NCBI GenBank assembly: GCA_013215775.1
Contig: JABSQO010000004.1
Location: 62,001-126,000, forward strand
From: Piscirickettsiaceae bacterium
Lineage (GTDB): Bacteria; Pseudomonadota; Gammaproteobacteria; Nitrosococcales; Methylophagaceae
Direction of reading: 5' to 3'
Length of the DNA: 64,000 bases
Within the stretch, counting starts at the first letter, position 1; each line of letters starts with the position of its first letter. The notes beneath the pieces are model-generated. The model saw only the letters and a program-made list of their open reading frames with translations. It did no database searches and was not told where the DNA came from. Shown here one piece after another: positions 39,684 through 49,889 of the stretch. The position numbers and the translations under genes are program-made.

Positions 39684-41459
39684 CTACTTAGTCGTTTCAA
39701 CCGACTTGTCCTGAAATTGCAGGCTGTGCAATTGAGCATAATGTTGGCCTTTAGCTAATAATTCGCTATGTGTGCCCGCTTCAATAATATTGCCATCATG
39801 CATCACCACGATTTGGTCTGCATTTTCAATCGTTGATAAACGATGAGCAATGACTAATGTAGTACGATGTTCCATTAGTGTTTCTAGCGCAGCTTGAATA
39901 TGCCTTTCTGCTTTGGTATCTAGTGAGGCTGTAGCTTCGTCCAGAATAAGGATAGGCGCATTACGTAATATTGCCCGAGCGATAGCAAGCCGTTGACGTT
40001 GTCCACCTGATAACAACACGCCATTTTGTCCCACTTGGGTGGCAAGACCATCCGGTAATCGTTCAATAAAATCCCAAGCATGAGCTGCTTTAGCAGCCGC
40101 AATGATTTTTTCATTACTAATATGTTGCGTATGACCGTAAGTGATATTGTTAGCAACAGTGTCGTTAAACAGCACTATCTGTTGATTCACCAGTGATATT
40201 TGTTGGCGTAGATTCGTTAAATTCAAGTCGTTGATATTAATTCCATCTAGTAATATTTCCCCACTGTTTAACGTGTAAAACCGTGTTAATAGACTAACTA
40301 ATGTTGTTTTACCACTACCAGATTGGCCAACAAATGCAATGGTTTGCCCTGGTTTAATATGGAAAGATATGTCTTCTAGCACCTTTCCATTGGTCGAGTT
40401 ATAACTGAAATTAACGTTTTTATATTGAATATCACCTTGAGCACGATCAATTGTTTTAGTGCCGGTATCGGGTTCTGACGGCTCATCTAATAAAGAAAAA
40501 ATACTTTGGGCAGCAGCAATCCCTTGTTGTAATTTGCCATTAATTTTTGTCAGCCGTTTAATAGGTGTCAGAATCATAAACATGGCGGTCACAAAAGAGA
40601 TGAAACTCCCAGGCGTTATTTGCTCAAGCATTTCAGGTACGGTCGCTAGATAAATCACAAGTGACAAACCTAAAACGGTAATGAATTGAATAATAGGTTG
40701 GCTTATGGCATCCGTTGCTAGCATTTTCATACGCTGACGGCGATTGTGCTGGTTTATTTTATCGAAACGTTTTATTTCATATTGTTGGGCACCAAATGTT
40801 TTGACTTCACGATGACCTTCAATAATTTCACTACTAACATGGCTGACATCACCCATGGATGCTTGAATCATTTTACTGATACGACGAAAGCGACCACTGA
40901 TTTTATAAATAAGAAGGGCGATGATGGGAACGGTTAATAAAATAATTAAAGCCAATGTGCCATTAAGATAAATCATCCATGCTAGTAAACCGACAATCGT
41001 AATACTGTCTCGGATAACAACAATAATGGCATCCGTCACTGCGTTGGCAACTTGTTCTACATCATAGAGTAGTTTAGACATAAGTTGGCCAGGTGTACTT
41101 TGATCGTAAAAACTAGCGGGTAAAGAGATTAGCCTTGCAAACATTTCTTCTCGTAACGTTTTAATCACATTGCGAGCAATCCATCCTAAACCATATGAAG
41201 TCACAAAATTAGCAATTCCTCGAATGATGAATATGCCAATAAATGCTAATGGGATAAGCCGGATAGTGTCAGGGTCACGTTCGACAAAACTACCGTCGAC
41301 TAACGGCTCCATAATGGCCGCTAAGCTTATTTCAGTGGCAGAAAATATCACTATTGCAATGATAGATATTGCAAAAGCTGACCAGTAAGGTTTGGTGTAA
41401 TTAAATAAACGCCGATAAGTTTGATTAGCACTTGCTGTTTTTACGTGTTCAATTGTCAT
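39684..41459 (-). CDS. msbA: Lipid A export ATP-binding/permease protein MsbA
   Basis: Homodimeric ABC exporter flipping lipid A-core across the inner membrane. The 591-residue half-transporter has six membrane helices (about 28-310). The NBD has Walker A VGQSGSGKTTLV, Q-loop SLVNQQIVLF, signature LLSGGQRQRLAIARA, Walker B ILILDEATASLD and H-loop VIAHRLSTI. EPLVDGSFVERD near residue 53 is typical of MsbA. It overlaps exbD by 4 bases. Confidence 0.96.
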   Translation of the reverse strand: MTIEHVKTASANQTYRRLFNYTKPYWSAFAISIIAIVIFSATEISLAAIMEPLVDGSFVERDPDTIRLIPLAFIGIFIIRGIANFVTSYGLGWIARNVIKTLREEMFARLISLPASFYDQSTPGQLMSKLLYDVEQVANAVTDAIIVVIRDSITIVGLLAWMIYLNGTLALIILLTVPIIALLIYKISGRFRRISKMIQASMGDVSHVSSEIIEGHREVKTFGAQQYEIKRFDKINQHNRRQRMKMLATDAISQPIIQFITVLGLSLVIYLATVPEMLEQITPGSFISFVTAMFMILTPIKRLTKINGKLQQGIAAAQSIFSLLDEPSEPDTGTKTIDRAQGDIQYKNVNFSYNSTNGKVLEDISFHIKPGQTIAFVGQSGSGKTTLVSLLTRFYTLNSGEILLDGININDLNLTNLRQQISLVNQQIVLFNDTVANNITYGHTQHISNEKIIAAAKAAHAWDFIERLPDGLATQVGQNGVLLSGGQRQRLAIARAILRNAPILILDEATASLDTKAERHIQAALETLMEHRTTLVIAHRLSTIENADQIVVMHDGNIIEAGTHSELLAKGQHYAQLHSLQFQDKSVETTK

Positions 41460-41881
41460 GGTGTATTTGAAGTGGTTTGGCGTGTTGCCAATGTTAATCG
41501 AGTGTAGCCAAGCTGTTGCGCTGTATCCATCGCAGTTACAATATTTTGGTATTCAGCATTGGCATCGGCGCTGATAATAATATGTGGGTCCTCATTATCA
41601 CCAACAACTTGTTTGAGATGAGCTGATAATTGTTCGTGGCTCGGATTATCAAGTGTTACGTTATTAATAATAAATTCGCCATCTGCATTAATAATAATAT
41701 CAACAGCTTTCTCTTGTGCTACCAGTGATTGCCCAGTTGCCTCGGGTAGATCAACTTTAAGAGAACTTTCGCGTATAAAACTAGTGGAAACCATAAAGAA
41801 CAGTAGTAATAAAAACACGACATCAATCATTGGGGTCAGATTAACATCAGGCTCCTCTGAATGTTGAACTGATAATTTCAT
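41456..41881 (-). CDS. exbD: ExbD/TolR family biopolymer transport protein
   Basis: The 141-residue protein has one N-terminal membrane helix with the proton-path Asp in NLTPMIDVVFLLLLFFMV. A periplasmic domain follows, with DLPEATGQSL and HIIISADANAEYQNIV. It works with ExbB to energise an outer-membrane process. It overlaps exbB and msbA by 4 bases on each side, indicating one coupled operon. No tonB is nearby. Confidence 0.94.
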   Translation of the reverse strand: MKLSVQHSEEPDVNLTPMIDVVFLLLLFFMVSTSFIRESSLKVDLPEATGQSLVAQEKAVDIIINADGEFIINNVTLDNPSHEQLSAHLKQVVGDNEDPHIIISADANAEYQNIVTAMDTAQQLGYTRLTLATRQTTSNTP

Positions 41882-42513
41882 TTGTTGTTCTCATCATCAG
41901 GATCAAACTGTCGATCACCATGTAATATTTCAATTAATTTCATGGCTTTTTCTTCCATATCAACCACTAATTTACTGATTTTTCCTCTAAAGAACCGATA
42001 GAAAATGACACTAGGGATGGCAATGAGTAGGCCGGCCGCAGTAGTCAGTAGTGCTTCAGAAATACCGCCTGCGAGGGTTTCAGGATTGCCCACACCTTCA
42101 GTAGTAATAACGGCAAATACTTTTATCATACCGATAACGGTACCCAATAATCCCATCAGTGGTGCAATGGCAGCAATAGTGCCGAGTGTGTTTAGATTTC
42201 TTTCCAATTCTACGGTAACGTGACGGCCGACATCTTCAATGGCTTCACGGGTGACTTGCCGTGAGCAGTCTCGATTGACTAAGCCAGCGGCTAATATTTG
42301 GCCTAAAGGCGAGTTGTTTCGCATGGATTCGATGCGGTGGTCATCTACTTGGTCATAGCGTAACCATTGCCAGATTTGAGTAATTAATTCGGGGGGAGAT
42401 ATGCGTTTCGTTTGCAAGCTCCAAAAACGCTCAACAACAATAGCGGTAGCAATTGCAACCGAAATAAACAGTGGGTACATTATCCAACCACCTGCGATAA
42501 AAAACTCCAACAT
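41878..42513 (-). CDS. exbB: MotA/TolQ/ExbB proton channel family protein
   Basis: The 211-residue inner-membrane protein has three hydrophobic segments. The conserved core is LNTLGTIAAIAPLMGLLGTV, IGMIKVF, and ALLTTAAGLLIAIPSVIFYRF. With ExbD it forms a proton-driven motor. It is the first gene of an exbB-exbD-msbA-lpxK-trm112-kdsB unit, an order seen in Pseudomonas-like bacteria. Confidence 0.95.
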   Translation of the reverse strand: MLEFFIAGGWIMYPLFISVAIATAIVVERFWSLQTKRISPPELITQIWQWLRYDQVDDHRIESMRNNSPLGQILAAGLVNRDCSRQVTREAIEDVGRHVTVELERNLNTLGTIAAIAPLMGLLGTVIGMIKVFAVITTEGVGNPETLAGGISEALLTTAAGLLIAIPSVIFYRFFRGKISKLVVDMEEKAMKLIEILHGDRQFDPDDENNK

Positions 42514-42568
42514 AATATTTCTATCTCAATTAAGTATTAATTGGCGACCATGATACGTGAAAAATGCC

Positions 42569-44842
42569 TTAGTCAGTAGCATCCGATCTCCAAATTCGTG
42601 ATGTTGATTGCCGAGTTGTTATCACAACTGGCAGTAAGGGTGAATTGAAGGTAAATTGGAGCGCACCTTGGTTGGCAGTATTGAACATGGTGATGTCTTG
42701 TTGTTGGTAACGTTCTACAACCTTAGAATGGGGAAAATGGTAGCGATTACGATAACCAGTAGCAAACAATGCAATATCGGGTTGAACGGCATTAATAAAG
42801 GCCTTGCTCGAAGAAGTTTTACTGCCATGATGCGGTGCCACTAAAATCGATGAATTTAGACTGTTTCCATAACGGCTCACGAGTAATCTCTCTGTTTGAT
42901 ATTCAATATCGCCCGCCAATAAAACACTGCCAAATTGATTTGAAATTTTTAAAACGCAAGATAGATTATTTTCACTGCCATTATCGCTAGTTTGGGGATG
43001 CAATATAGAAAAATGAACATTGTCCCAACTCCACGATTGACCGGCACGACATGGCGTTGCTGAGGATAGAAGTTCAGGGGTGCTACTCACAACATTATCA
43101 ATTGGCATCACGTCTATCAGTGGTTTAGCACCACCAATATGATCATTATCGCCATGACTGATTATCAATGTGTCGATTTTATCAATACCTTGATGTTGAA
43201 GAAATGGCCACACAACGGCCGATCCAGTATTAAATTTATCATTAAATTTGGGGCCAGCGTCATAAACCAAGGTATGGTTCTGTGTTTGGATGATTGCCGA
43301 TAATCCTTGGCCAACATCTAATAATGTAAACCAGAATTCACCCTTGTCAGGCAGAGTTGGGGAATATAAAAATAAGGGTGCTAATCCTAGTAATCCTATC
43401 CATTTAGCTGGGAAATTTTTAGGTGCTAGTAAGAGTAGACTGCCCAATATGACCGGTATCCAATACAGTGCGGGAATAGGCGGGCTAGACCAATGTGAGA
43501 AAGGCAGTGATGCTAAATAGTCAAGTATTGGCCAAAGCAAACTTAAAATTAGGTCGGCCACTTGCAATAACAAAATACCAATGGGTTCAAAACACCATAG
43601 AAATAAACTGCATAGTAATAGTATAGGCACGACCAATAAACTGATAATCGGTACGGCTATAACGTTGGCAATAGGTGATATTAATGAGGTTTGCATGAAA
43701 AAGATCAGTAATAAAGGTGTGAGTCCAAATGCAATCAAAATATGAATTTTCGCCCACTGCCAACGGGGTGATGGTTGTCGATTTTGACTGGTAAATAAGA
43801 TGATCGCTACAGCAGAAAAGGATAGCCAGAAACCAACGGATAAAACAGCCAAGGGATCAAAAATTAAAACGGAGACTAAGCTGGTGGCCAGAATATGACT
43901 GCTTGCAATTGGGCGGCGAATTAATAATGACAACATGACAATGGCCACCATAATAAGTGCACGTTGACTTGGAATGGAGAATCCTGCCAGGGCAGCATAG
44001 AATAATGCCACGAGAAAACCACCAATCGCACCCGCTTCATTAGCCGGTAATTGCAATAAATTTTTGGAGCGCCGTGACCATATCCAGCGAGTGCAAAAAA
44101 AACCAATGGCAGCAGCAAGTCCGATATGTAATCCCGAAATAGCTAATAAATGGCTAGTACCGGATAAACGTAATGTTTGCCACTGTTCGGCAGTGATATT
44201 GTGGCGAATCCCTGTGGTTAAACCTTGAATGAGTCCAATATTAGCACTGCCACTAAGATGAATAGTAATGGCATCAATTAGGGATTGCCGTATCACATTG
44301 ATTGAATAAATTGGCGCTTCAGCTAAGCGTTTATTATTCGTGTTAGCACGCACATATCCTGTCGCACCTATCTGTTGCTGGAATAGCCATTTTTCATAAT
44401 CAAAGGTGCCAGGATTGATCATACCGCGAGGTTTTTTTAACCGAACGGTGAGTTGCCATTGTTCACCTGAATTTAGATTATCAGGAAGTGGTTGATACCA
44501 ATTAAGACGTATTTTGGAAGGTAGAGAGGAATGAATTGTTTGATCGGGTTTAAATTCAAATCGGAGTTGTCTATCTTCATATTTAGGGATATTTGATATT
44601 GTGCCTATTACGACCAAATCTTGTCCGACTAGATTATCATCTAGTCGATCATTTAAGATTAAGCTGGTATGTAAAAACGCCCATAGTGCTCCGAATATAA
44701 TGATTGCTAATAGACGCGATTTATTAAATAGTAATAAACAGCATGCAGGTAAAAATCCCCAAAACCATAGTGAGGATGGTAAATTGGAAAGCTGTACAAA
44801 TAATACGCAACCCAATGCAAATGAAATGGCAGTTTTAATCAT
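42569..44842 (-). CDS. comEC: DNA internalization competence protein ComEC/Rec2
   Basis: The 757-residue inner-membrane channel moves single-stranded DNA into the cytoplasm. It has an N-terminal DUF4131-like region and the competence core with many membrane helices (LLAISGLHIGLAAAIGFF near 230). A C-terminal metallo-beta-lactamase domain has LLDVGQGLSAII, LIISHGDNDHIGG and VAPHHGSKTS, with the metal ligands intact. With comF and a pilin in the window it suggests natural-transformation ability, although pilus assembly genes are not seen here. Confidence 0.95.
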   Translation of the reverse strand: MIKTAISFALGCVLFVQLSNLPSSLWFWGFLPACCLLLFNKSRLLAIIIFGALWAFLHTSLILNDRLDDNLVGQDLVVIGTISNIPKYEDRQLRFEFKPDQTIHSSLPSKIRLNWYQPLPDNLNSGEQWQLTVRLKKPRGMINPGTFDYEKWLFQQQIGATGYVRANTNNKRLAEAPIYSINVIRQSLIDAITIHLSGSANIGLIQGLTTGIRHNITAEQWQTLRLSGTSHLLAISGLHIGLAAAIGFFCTRWIWSRRSKNLLQLPANEAGAIGGFLVALFYAALAGFSIPSQRALIMVAIVMLSLLIRRPIASSHILATSLVSVLIFDPLAVLSVGFWLSFSAVAIILFTSQNRQPSPRWQWAKIHILIAFGLTPLLLIFFMQTSLISPIANVIAVPIISLLVVPILLLCSLFLWCFEPIGILLLQVADLILSLLWPILDYLASLPFSHWSSPPIPALYWIPVILGSLLLLAPKNFPAKWIGLLGLAPLFLYSPTLPDKGEFWFTLLDVGQGLSAIIQTQNHTLVYDAGPKFNDKFNTGSAVVWPFLQHQGIDKIDTLIISHGDNDHIGGAKPLIDVMPIDNVVSSTPELLSSATPCRAGQSWSWDNVHFSILHPQTSDNGSENNLSCVLKISNQFGSVLLAGDIEYQTERLLVSRYGNSLNSSILVAPHHGSKTSSSKAFINAVQPDIALFATGYRNRYHFPHSKVVERYQQQDITMFNTANQGALQFTFNSPLLPVVITTRQSTSRIWRSDATD

Positions 44843-44886
44843 ATATCCTTATAATGACGACCGACTCTATAACACAATGAGACGCC

Positions 44887-45402
44887 ATGCCTCGTAAGTT
44901 CCTAAAACGTATTTTGCCAGATCATCAAACAATGCGCGAACATCCGCATTTGCAAAAGTTTGGTCAACGTTTGACTGAACCAAGAATCTGGCATTTAAAT
45001 CGTCGTTCAGTTGCGGGTGGTTTGGCATTGGGGCTGTTTATGGGGTTTATGCCCATACTGGGACAGATGTTTATTGCCGCCGCGTTGGCCATTGTTTTTA
45101 GGGTTAATTTACCTATTGCCGTGATCGGATCATGGTTTAGCAACCCCTTTACCTTTGCCCCTATTTTCTTCTTTGCTTATAAAGTTGGAGCCTGGTTCTT
45201 ACAAGTGCCTGTGGAACATCATACTTTTAATTTATCATGGCAATGGTTAACGCACGAATTTCTACTTATCTGGCAACCATTGTTATTGGGTAGCTTGATC
45301 TGTGGGCTGGTTTCGGCTCTGATAGGAATGTTGTTTGTTCATTTGATCTGGCGACGCATGGTGATTCGTAATTGGGCCATAAGACAACGTAGAAAGAAAT
45401 AA
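44887..45402 (+). CDS. DUF2062 domain membrane protein
   Basis: The 171-residue membrane protein has three to four hydrophobic segments. The DUF2062 core is RRSVAGGLALGLFMGFMPIL, then IGSWFSNPFTFAPIFFFAYK. Function is unknown. The gene often lies between lol genes and comEC in Pseudomonas-type genomes, as here. It is divergent from comEC and converges with lolD, with 7 bases between stops. Confidence 0.9.
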   Translation: MPRKFLKRILPDHQTMREHPHLQKFGQRLTEPRIWHLNRRSVAGGLALGLFMGFMPILGQMFIAAALAIVFRVNLPIAVIGSWFSNPFTFAPIFFFAYKVGAWFLQVPVEHHTFNLSWQWLTHEFLLIWQPLLLGSLICGLVSALIGMLFVHLIWRRMVIRNWAIRQRRKK

Positions 45403-45409
45403 AATAAGT

Positions 45410-46114
45410 CTACGGAGTAATGACTGAAGATTTTAAATCCTCTAGTGTCCCATCTTGTAATGTTAAAACACGATCCATTTGTGATGCCAATTGGGGATCA
45501 TGAGTGACGATTATTAGCGCCGTTCCAAGCGATTCATTTAGCTCAAGAATCAAATTAAAAATAGACTGTGCAGTACGGTGATCGAGATTACCGGTTGGTT
45601 CGTCAGCTAGTAAACAATCAGGTTGGGTAATTAATGCTCTTGCTAATGCAGCTCGCTGACGTTCACCGCCTGACAATTCACTTGGTTTATGGATGAGGCG
45701 GTGACTTAATCCGACTTTAGATAATAAGTCTTCGGCTTGTTGATGGGCTATTTTAGGATTTAGTCCACCAATGACAAGGGGTATCGCGACGTTTTCCAGA
45801 GCAGTGAACTCGGGCAATAAATGATGAAATTGATAAACAAAACCTAGACTTTGATTTCGTAGTTTACTAAGCGCATTGACCGACAAGGTACTAATGTCCT
45901 GACCATGAATTTCAACGCTGCCGCTTGTTGGCTCATCAAGCCCGCCCAACAAGTGTAATAAGGTACTTTTCCCTGAGCCGGAGCTGCCCACAATAGCGAG
46001 ACGATCACCCTTATTTACCGACAGATTAACATTACGGAGTACGTCAGTTTCCAAGCTTCCATCAGCAAATCTTTTAGCTAAATTATGACATTGAATAACG
46101 GTTGGATTAGTCAT
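45410..46114 (-). CDS. lolD: Lipoprotein-releasing ABC transporter ATPase LolD
   Basis: The 234-residue ATPase powers release of outer-membrane lipoproteins from the inner membrane to LolA. It has Walker [18 protein letters not shown], signature [15 protein letters not shown], and Walker [13 protein letters not shown]. The [11 protein letters not shown] and [16 protein letters not shown] segments are typical of LolD. It overlaps lolC/E by 8 bases, so the pair is coupled. Confidence 0.95.
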   Translation of the reverse strand: MTNPTVIQCHNLAKRFADGSLETDVLRNVNLSVNKGDRLAIVGSSGSGKSTLLHLLGGLDEPTSGSVEIHGQDISTLSVNALSKLRNQSLGFVYQFHHLLPEFTALENVAIPLVIGGLNPKIAHQQAEDLLSKVGLSHRLIHKPSELSGGERQRAALARALITQPDCLLADEPTGNLDHRTAQSIFNLILELNESLGTALIIVTHDPQLASQMDRVLTLQDGTLEDLKSSVITP

Positions 46115-47354
46115 AACGTAATGCCTCTGCAGGTCGGATTTTAGAGGCGCGCCAAGATGGGTAAATTGTTGATAATAATGACAATAAAAAAGCGGTAATA
46201 CCGATAATAGTCACATCATTCCAACGTAAATCAGACGGTAAGCTACTAATATAATAAACATCGGCAGGTAAGAACTGATAGCCTAATACGTGCTCTAAAT
46301 TGGCAATAATCGTTTCGACATTGAGTGCTAAAGTAACACCGCCAACGATGCCTAATAAGGTGCCAAATATGCCAATCATGGTGCCTTGAACCATGAAAAT
46401 TGTCATGATATCGCGAGGAGTCATGCCAAGGGTGCGTAATATGGCAATATCGGCTTGTTTATCAGTCACCATCATAATGAGTGTGGACACGATATTAAAG
46501 GCAGCGACGGCTACGATAAGCAGTAAAATTACGAACATGACGGTTTTTTCAGTTTTAAGTGCGCGGAAGAAATTAGCGTGTTGATATGTCCAATCTGCAG
46601 CACGAAAACTAGAGGGTAGTGTCGCCAGTAACTCACTGGTGATGCGTGGTGCTTGGAAGACATCATCAAGTTTTAAACGTAATCCTGTGACTTTATCGGG
46701 AATACGGAATAGCTTGGCCGCATCTTTGATATTCATTATCGCTAAAGCGCTATCATATTCATACATGCCTATTTCAAATATACCGACCACATTGAGTCGT
46801 TTTAAACGCGGCATAACACCAGCAGGTGTTGGTGTGACATGAGGTGTAATTAAAGTGATTTTATCGCCCGTGGCAACGCGCATAGCAATAGCAAGATCTT
46901 TTCCGAGGATAATGCCAAAGTCACCTTCTTTAAGCGCATCAAAATCTCCTTGAACGACTTTGTCACCAATCGTTGAAACACGACTTTCTAGTTGCGGATC
47001 AACACCACGGATTAAGGTGCCACGTACACGACTTCCTTGACTTAACATGGCTTGACCTTCGACAAACGGTGCGGAATCAACGACGTGAGGAGCTCCTGAA
47101 ATCAGTGATTCTAAAGAGCGCCAATCTTTGAGTGTGCCGTTTGCTCCAGTGATAAAAGCGTGGGATGTCATGCCTAAAATACGTTCACGGAGCTCTTTTT
47201 CAAAGCCATTCATTACTGATAGCACAGTAATGAGTGCTGCAACACCCAGAGCAACACCAAACATGGAGGTGAGTGAAATGAAAGAGATGAAGTGATCTCG
47301 CCGTTTGGCACGGGTATAGCGCAGACCAACAAAGACACTTAAAGGTTTGAACAT
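46107..47354 (-). CDS. Lipoprotein-releasing system permease LolC/LolE (possibly LolF)
   Basis: The 415-residue MacB/FtsX-type permease has an N-terminal membrane helix ([20 protein letters not shown]), the conserved [14 protein letters not shown], and a large periplasmic domain. Three C-terminal helices follow, with [20 protein letters not shown]. The ATG at 47354 gives the standard start [20 protein letters not shown] longer frame to 47420 would read through a hairpin. Only one permease gene is present, whereas E. coli has lolC and lolE. Confidence 0.92.
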   Translation of the reverse strand: MFKPLSVFVGLRYTRAKRRDHFISFISLTSMFGVALGVAALITVLSVMNGFEKELRERILGMTSHAFITGANGTLKDWRSLESLISGAPHVVDSAPFVEGQAMLSQGSRVRGTLIRGVDPQLESRVSTIGDKVVQGDFDALKEGDFGIILGKDLAIAMRVATGDKITLITPHVTPTPAGVMPRLKRLNVVGIFEIGMYEYDSALAIMNIKDAAKLFRIPDKVTGLRLKLDDVFQAPRITSELLATLPSSFRAADWTYQHANFFRALKTEKTVMFVILLLIVAVAAFNIVSTLIMMVTDKQADIAILRTLGMTPRDIMTIFMVQGTMIGIFGTLLGIVGGVTLALNVETIIANLEHVLGYQFLPADVYYISSLPSDLRWNDVTIIGITAFLLSLLSTIYPSWRASKIRPAEALRYD

Positions 47355-47377
47355 AATATTATGAAATACGTATAGGT

Positions 47378-47417
47378 AAAATTTCTTTACTGCACCCTCT
47401 GGAGAGGGCGAGTAAAG
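47378..47417 (-). terminator. Hairpin between rpiA and lolC/E, probable terminator
   Basis: On the minus strand CTTTACT (47417-47411) pairs with AGTAAAG (47391-47385), and an inner CCCTCT pairs with AGAGGG around a CC turn. AAATTTT follows. The stem is strong but the U-run is short, so termination of rpiA may be partial. Confidence 0.6.
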
Positions 47418-47425
47418 CATTAGGG

Positions 47426-48088
47426 TTATTTTGCGTAAACAGTCTTAGTGCCATTTGCACTACCGAGTAGTAATACATCAGCTGGGCGCATAGCAAATAG
47501 GCCGTTGGTGACAACACCAACAAGATTATTGAGATCTTTTTCTAATTTTATTGCTTCCATAATATCCCAGCCATGAACATCAAGAATAACGTTGCTGTTA
47601 TCAGTGATAAAACCATCACGGTAAACAGGTTGACCACCCATTTTTACAATTTCACGAGCTACATAACTACGTGACATTGGTACAACTTCAACTGGCAATG
47701 GGAACTTACCAAGCACATCAACTAGTTTACTTTCATCCGCAATACAAACAAATTTTTCACTGGCTGCAGCAATGATTTTTTCGCGAGTCAGTGCACCACC
47801 ACCACCTTTAATAAGTTGTAAGTTGTCGTTAGATTCATCAGCACCATCAACATAGACAGCAACACTACTGACTTCATTGAGATCAAAAACATGAATGCCG
47901 TGTTCTTCAAGGCGTTTGGTAGAAACGATTGAGCTAGAAACAGCACCTTCAATACGGCCTTTGATAGTGGCAAGCGCATCGATGAAATGGTTAACAGTAG
48001 AACCTGTTCCTACACCCACCACACCATCAGTATTAATATGTTCCAGTGCTGCATAGGCGGCTTGTTTTTTCATTTCATCAGGTGTCAT
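47426..48088 (-). CDS. rpiA: Ribose-5-phosphate isomerase A
   Basis: The enzyme interconverts ribose-5-phosphate and ribulose-5-phosphate in the pentose phosphate pathway. The 220-residue product has the phosphate-binding [15 protein letters not shown], the [22 protein letters not shown] region with catalytic residues, and [12 protein letters not shown]. Length equals E. coli RpiA (219). It is divergent from ilvA. Confidence 0.96.
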   Translation of the reverse strand: MTPDEMKKQAAYAALEHINTDGVVGVGTGSTVNHFIDALATIKGRIEGAVSSSIVSTKRLEEHGIHVFDLNEVSSVAVYVDGADESNDNLQLIKGGGGALTREKIIAAASEKFVCIADESKLVDVLGKFPLPVEVVPMSRSYVAREIVKMGGQPVYRDGFITDNSNVILDVHGWDIMEAIKLEKDLNNLVGVVTNGLFAMRPADVLLLGSANGTKTVYAK

Positions 48089-48205
48089 TATTTATTCCTT
48101 AATAATTGAGCGAAAGTGATTTATGACCCCAATTATAGAGATAAATTGGTGGCAATGGTAACGTAAGCATCATTAATTCAATATTTAACAAAGTAGTGTG
48201 TGGTC

Positions 48206-49720
48206 ATGTTGACTGAATATGTAGAGAAAATCCGTAAAGCACAGGTATACGATGTGGCAATCAACACGCCACTGGATAAAATGCCACGACTGTCAGATCG
48301 ATTGGAAAATACCATATGGTTGAAGCGGGAAGATTTGCAACCCGTATTTTCATTCAAATTACGGGGTGCATATAATCGGATGTGCCATCTTTCAGATGCA
48401 GAACGCGCACAAGGAGTGGTGGCTGCATCTGCAGGGAATCATGCTCAAGGTGTGGCGCTATCAGCACAGAAAATGGGAATTTCAGCTTTAATCGTAATGC
48501 CTAAAACGACACCCTCTATCAAAGTTGATGCTGTCAGAAGTTTTGGTGCTGAAATTGTTTTGCATGGTAATAGTTATGATGATGCATATAGCTATGCATT
48601 GGATATGGCGAAACAACAAAATAGAACCTTTATCCATCCTTATGACGATCCTGAAGTGATTGCTGGTCAGGGCACAATTGCGATGGAAATTCTTCAACAA
48701 CACCAAGGGGAAATACACGCAATTTTTGTTCCCGTCGGTGGTGGTGGATTGATTGCTGGTATTGCTGCTTATGTCAAAGCATTGAAGCCTGAGATTAAAA
48801 TTATTGGTGTTGAGCCTGCCGATGCTGCTTGTTTGAAGGCAGCATTAGAAGCAGATGAGCGTGTTATTTTGGATCAGGTTGGCTTGTTTGCAGATGGTAC
48901 TGCGGTCAAACAAGTAGGAGCAGAACCTTTCAGAATTGCACGCGAAACAGTTGATGAAGTCATTGTGGTAGATAGTGATGAGCTGTGTGCTGCAATTATG
49001 GATATTTTTGATGATACTCGCTCAATAGCAGAACCTTCTGGGGCATTGGCAGTAGCAGGTGCAAAGAAATATATTGCCCGTGAAAATATTACTGCCCAAA
49101 ATGTGGTGGCGATTGATAGTGGCGCTAATATTAACTTTGACCGTTTGCGACATGTTGCTGAACGCGCTGAATTAGGTGAGCGGCGCGAAGTATTATTTGC
49201 CACAACAATTGATGAGGAGCCTGGTAGTTTTCAGCGCTTTTGCCAATTATTATCTGAGTATGGAATCACAGAGTTTAATTATCGTTATGCGGATAACCAG
49301 AAAGCTCACGTCTTCGTCGGTGTGCGTATTGATGGTGGACAGGATGAATGTCAGGCTCTGTTTTCAAGTATGGACCAAGCAGGCTACCAGTGGACAGACT
49401 TCAGTGATAATGAAATGGCTAAACTTCACGTGCGATATATGGTTGGCGGCCATGCGCCACAGGTAGAAAATGAACAATTATATCGGTTTGAGTTTCCAGA
49501 ACGGCCAGGAGCCCTATTGAGATTTTTAACACGTGTAGGGCAACGCTGGAATATCAGTTTATTCCATTATCGTAATCATGGCGCAGCTTATGGACGTGTA
49601 TTGATTGGTGTTCAAGTGGTTGATTCGGAGCAAGATTATTTTCAAGAATTCTTGGATGTGTTGGGGTATGTGTATTGGCAAGAGACGGATAATCCTGCTT
49701 ATCAATTATTCTTAAAATAA
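48206..49720 (+). CDS. ilvA: Threonine ammonia-lyase (biosynthetic threonine dehydratase)
   Basis: PLP enzyme converting threonine to 2-oxobutanoate for isoleucine synthesis. The 504-residue long form has the Schiff-base lysine in PVFSFKLRGAYNRM, the Gly loop VPVGGGGLIAGIAAYVK, and two C-terminal ACT-like regulatory repeats (FQRFCQLLSEYGITEFNYRY and YRFEFPERPGALLRFLTRVG). These imply isoleucine/valine control. I took the ATG at 48206; a GTG at 48200 is possible. Its enamine by-products are targets for RidA at 4330. Confidence 0.96.
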   Translation: MLTEYVEKIRKAQVYDVAINTPLDKMPRLSDRLENTIWLKREDLQPVFSFKLRGAYNRMCHLSDAERAQGVVAASAGNHAQGVALSAQKMGISALIVMPKTTPSIKVDAVRSFGAEIVLHGNSYDDAYSYALDMAKQQNRTFIHPYDDPEVIAGQGTIAMEILQQHQGEIHAIFVPVGGGGLIAGIAAYVKALKPEIKIIGVEPADAACLKAALEADERVILDQVGLFADGTAVKQVGAEPFRIARETVDEVIVVDSDELCAAIMDIFDDTRSIAEPSGALAVAGAKKYIARENITAQNVVAIDSGANINFDRLRHVAERAELGERREVLFATTIDEEPGSFQRFCQLLSEYGITEFNYRYADNQKAHVFVGVRIDGGQDECQALFSSMDQAGYQWTDFSDNEMAKLHVRYMVGGHAPQVENEQLYRFEFPERPGALLRFLTRVGQRWNISLFHYRNHGAAYGRVLIGVQVVDSEQDYFQEFLDVLGYVYWQETDNPAYQLFLK

Positions 49721-49839
49721 GTGCGTAATGAACAGGGTGGCTCAGTATAGATTTAGATGCAGACAATATTGATTCGTAACAATTACTCCGATTGAGCGTC
49801 TTTGAAGAGTGCAGTTTTGTGAGCAACATGCAAAGTTGG

Positions 49840-49848
49840 TGGTATATT
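49840..49848 (+). promoter_or_regulatory. Candidate extended -10 promoter for the GltB-like gene
   Basis: TGGTATATT at 49840-49848 fits an extended -10 (TGn plus TATATT). The -35 region (TGAGCA, 17 bases upstream) is poor. It would give a leader of about 35 bases to the ATG at 49890. Confidence 0.35.
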
Positions 49849-49889
49849 GGAGGGCAAAATATCGCCACATATAACTAAGGATGAGTGGT

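Noticed and set aside
47354-47420. Longer N terminus for the LolC/E permease
   Set aside because: It would translate through a strong hairpin and add 22 residues not found in the family; the ATG at 47354 gives the standard start.
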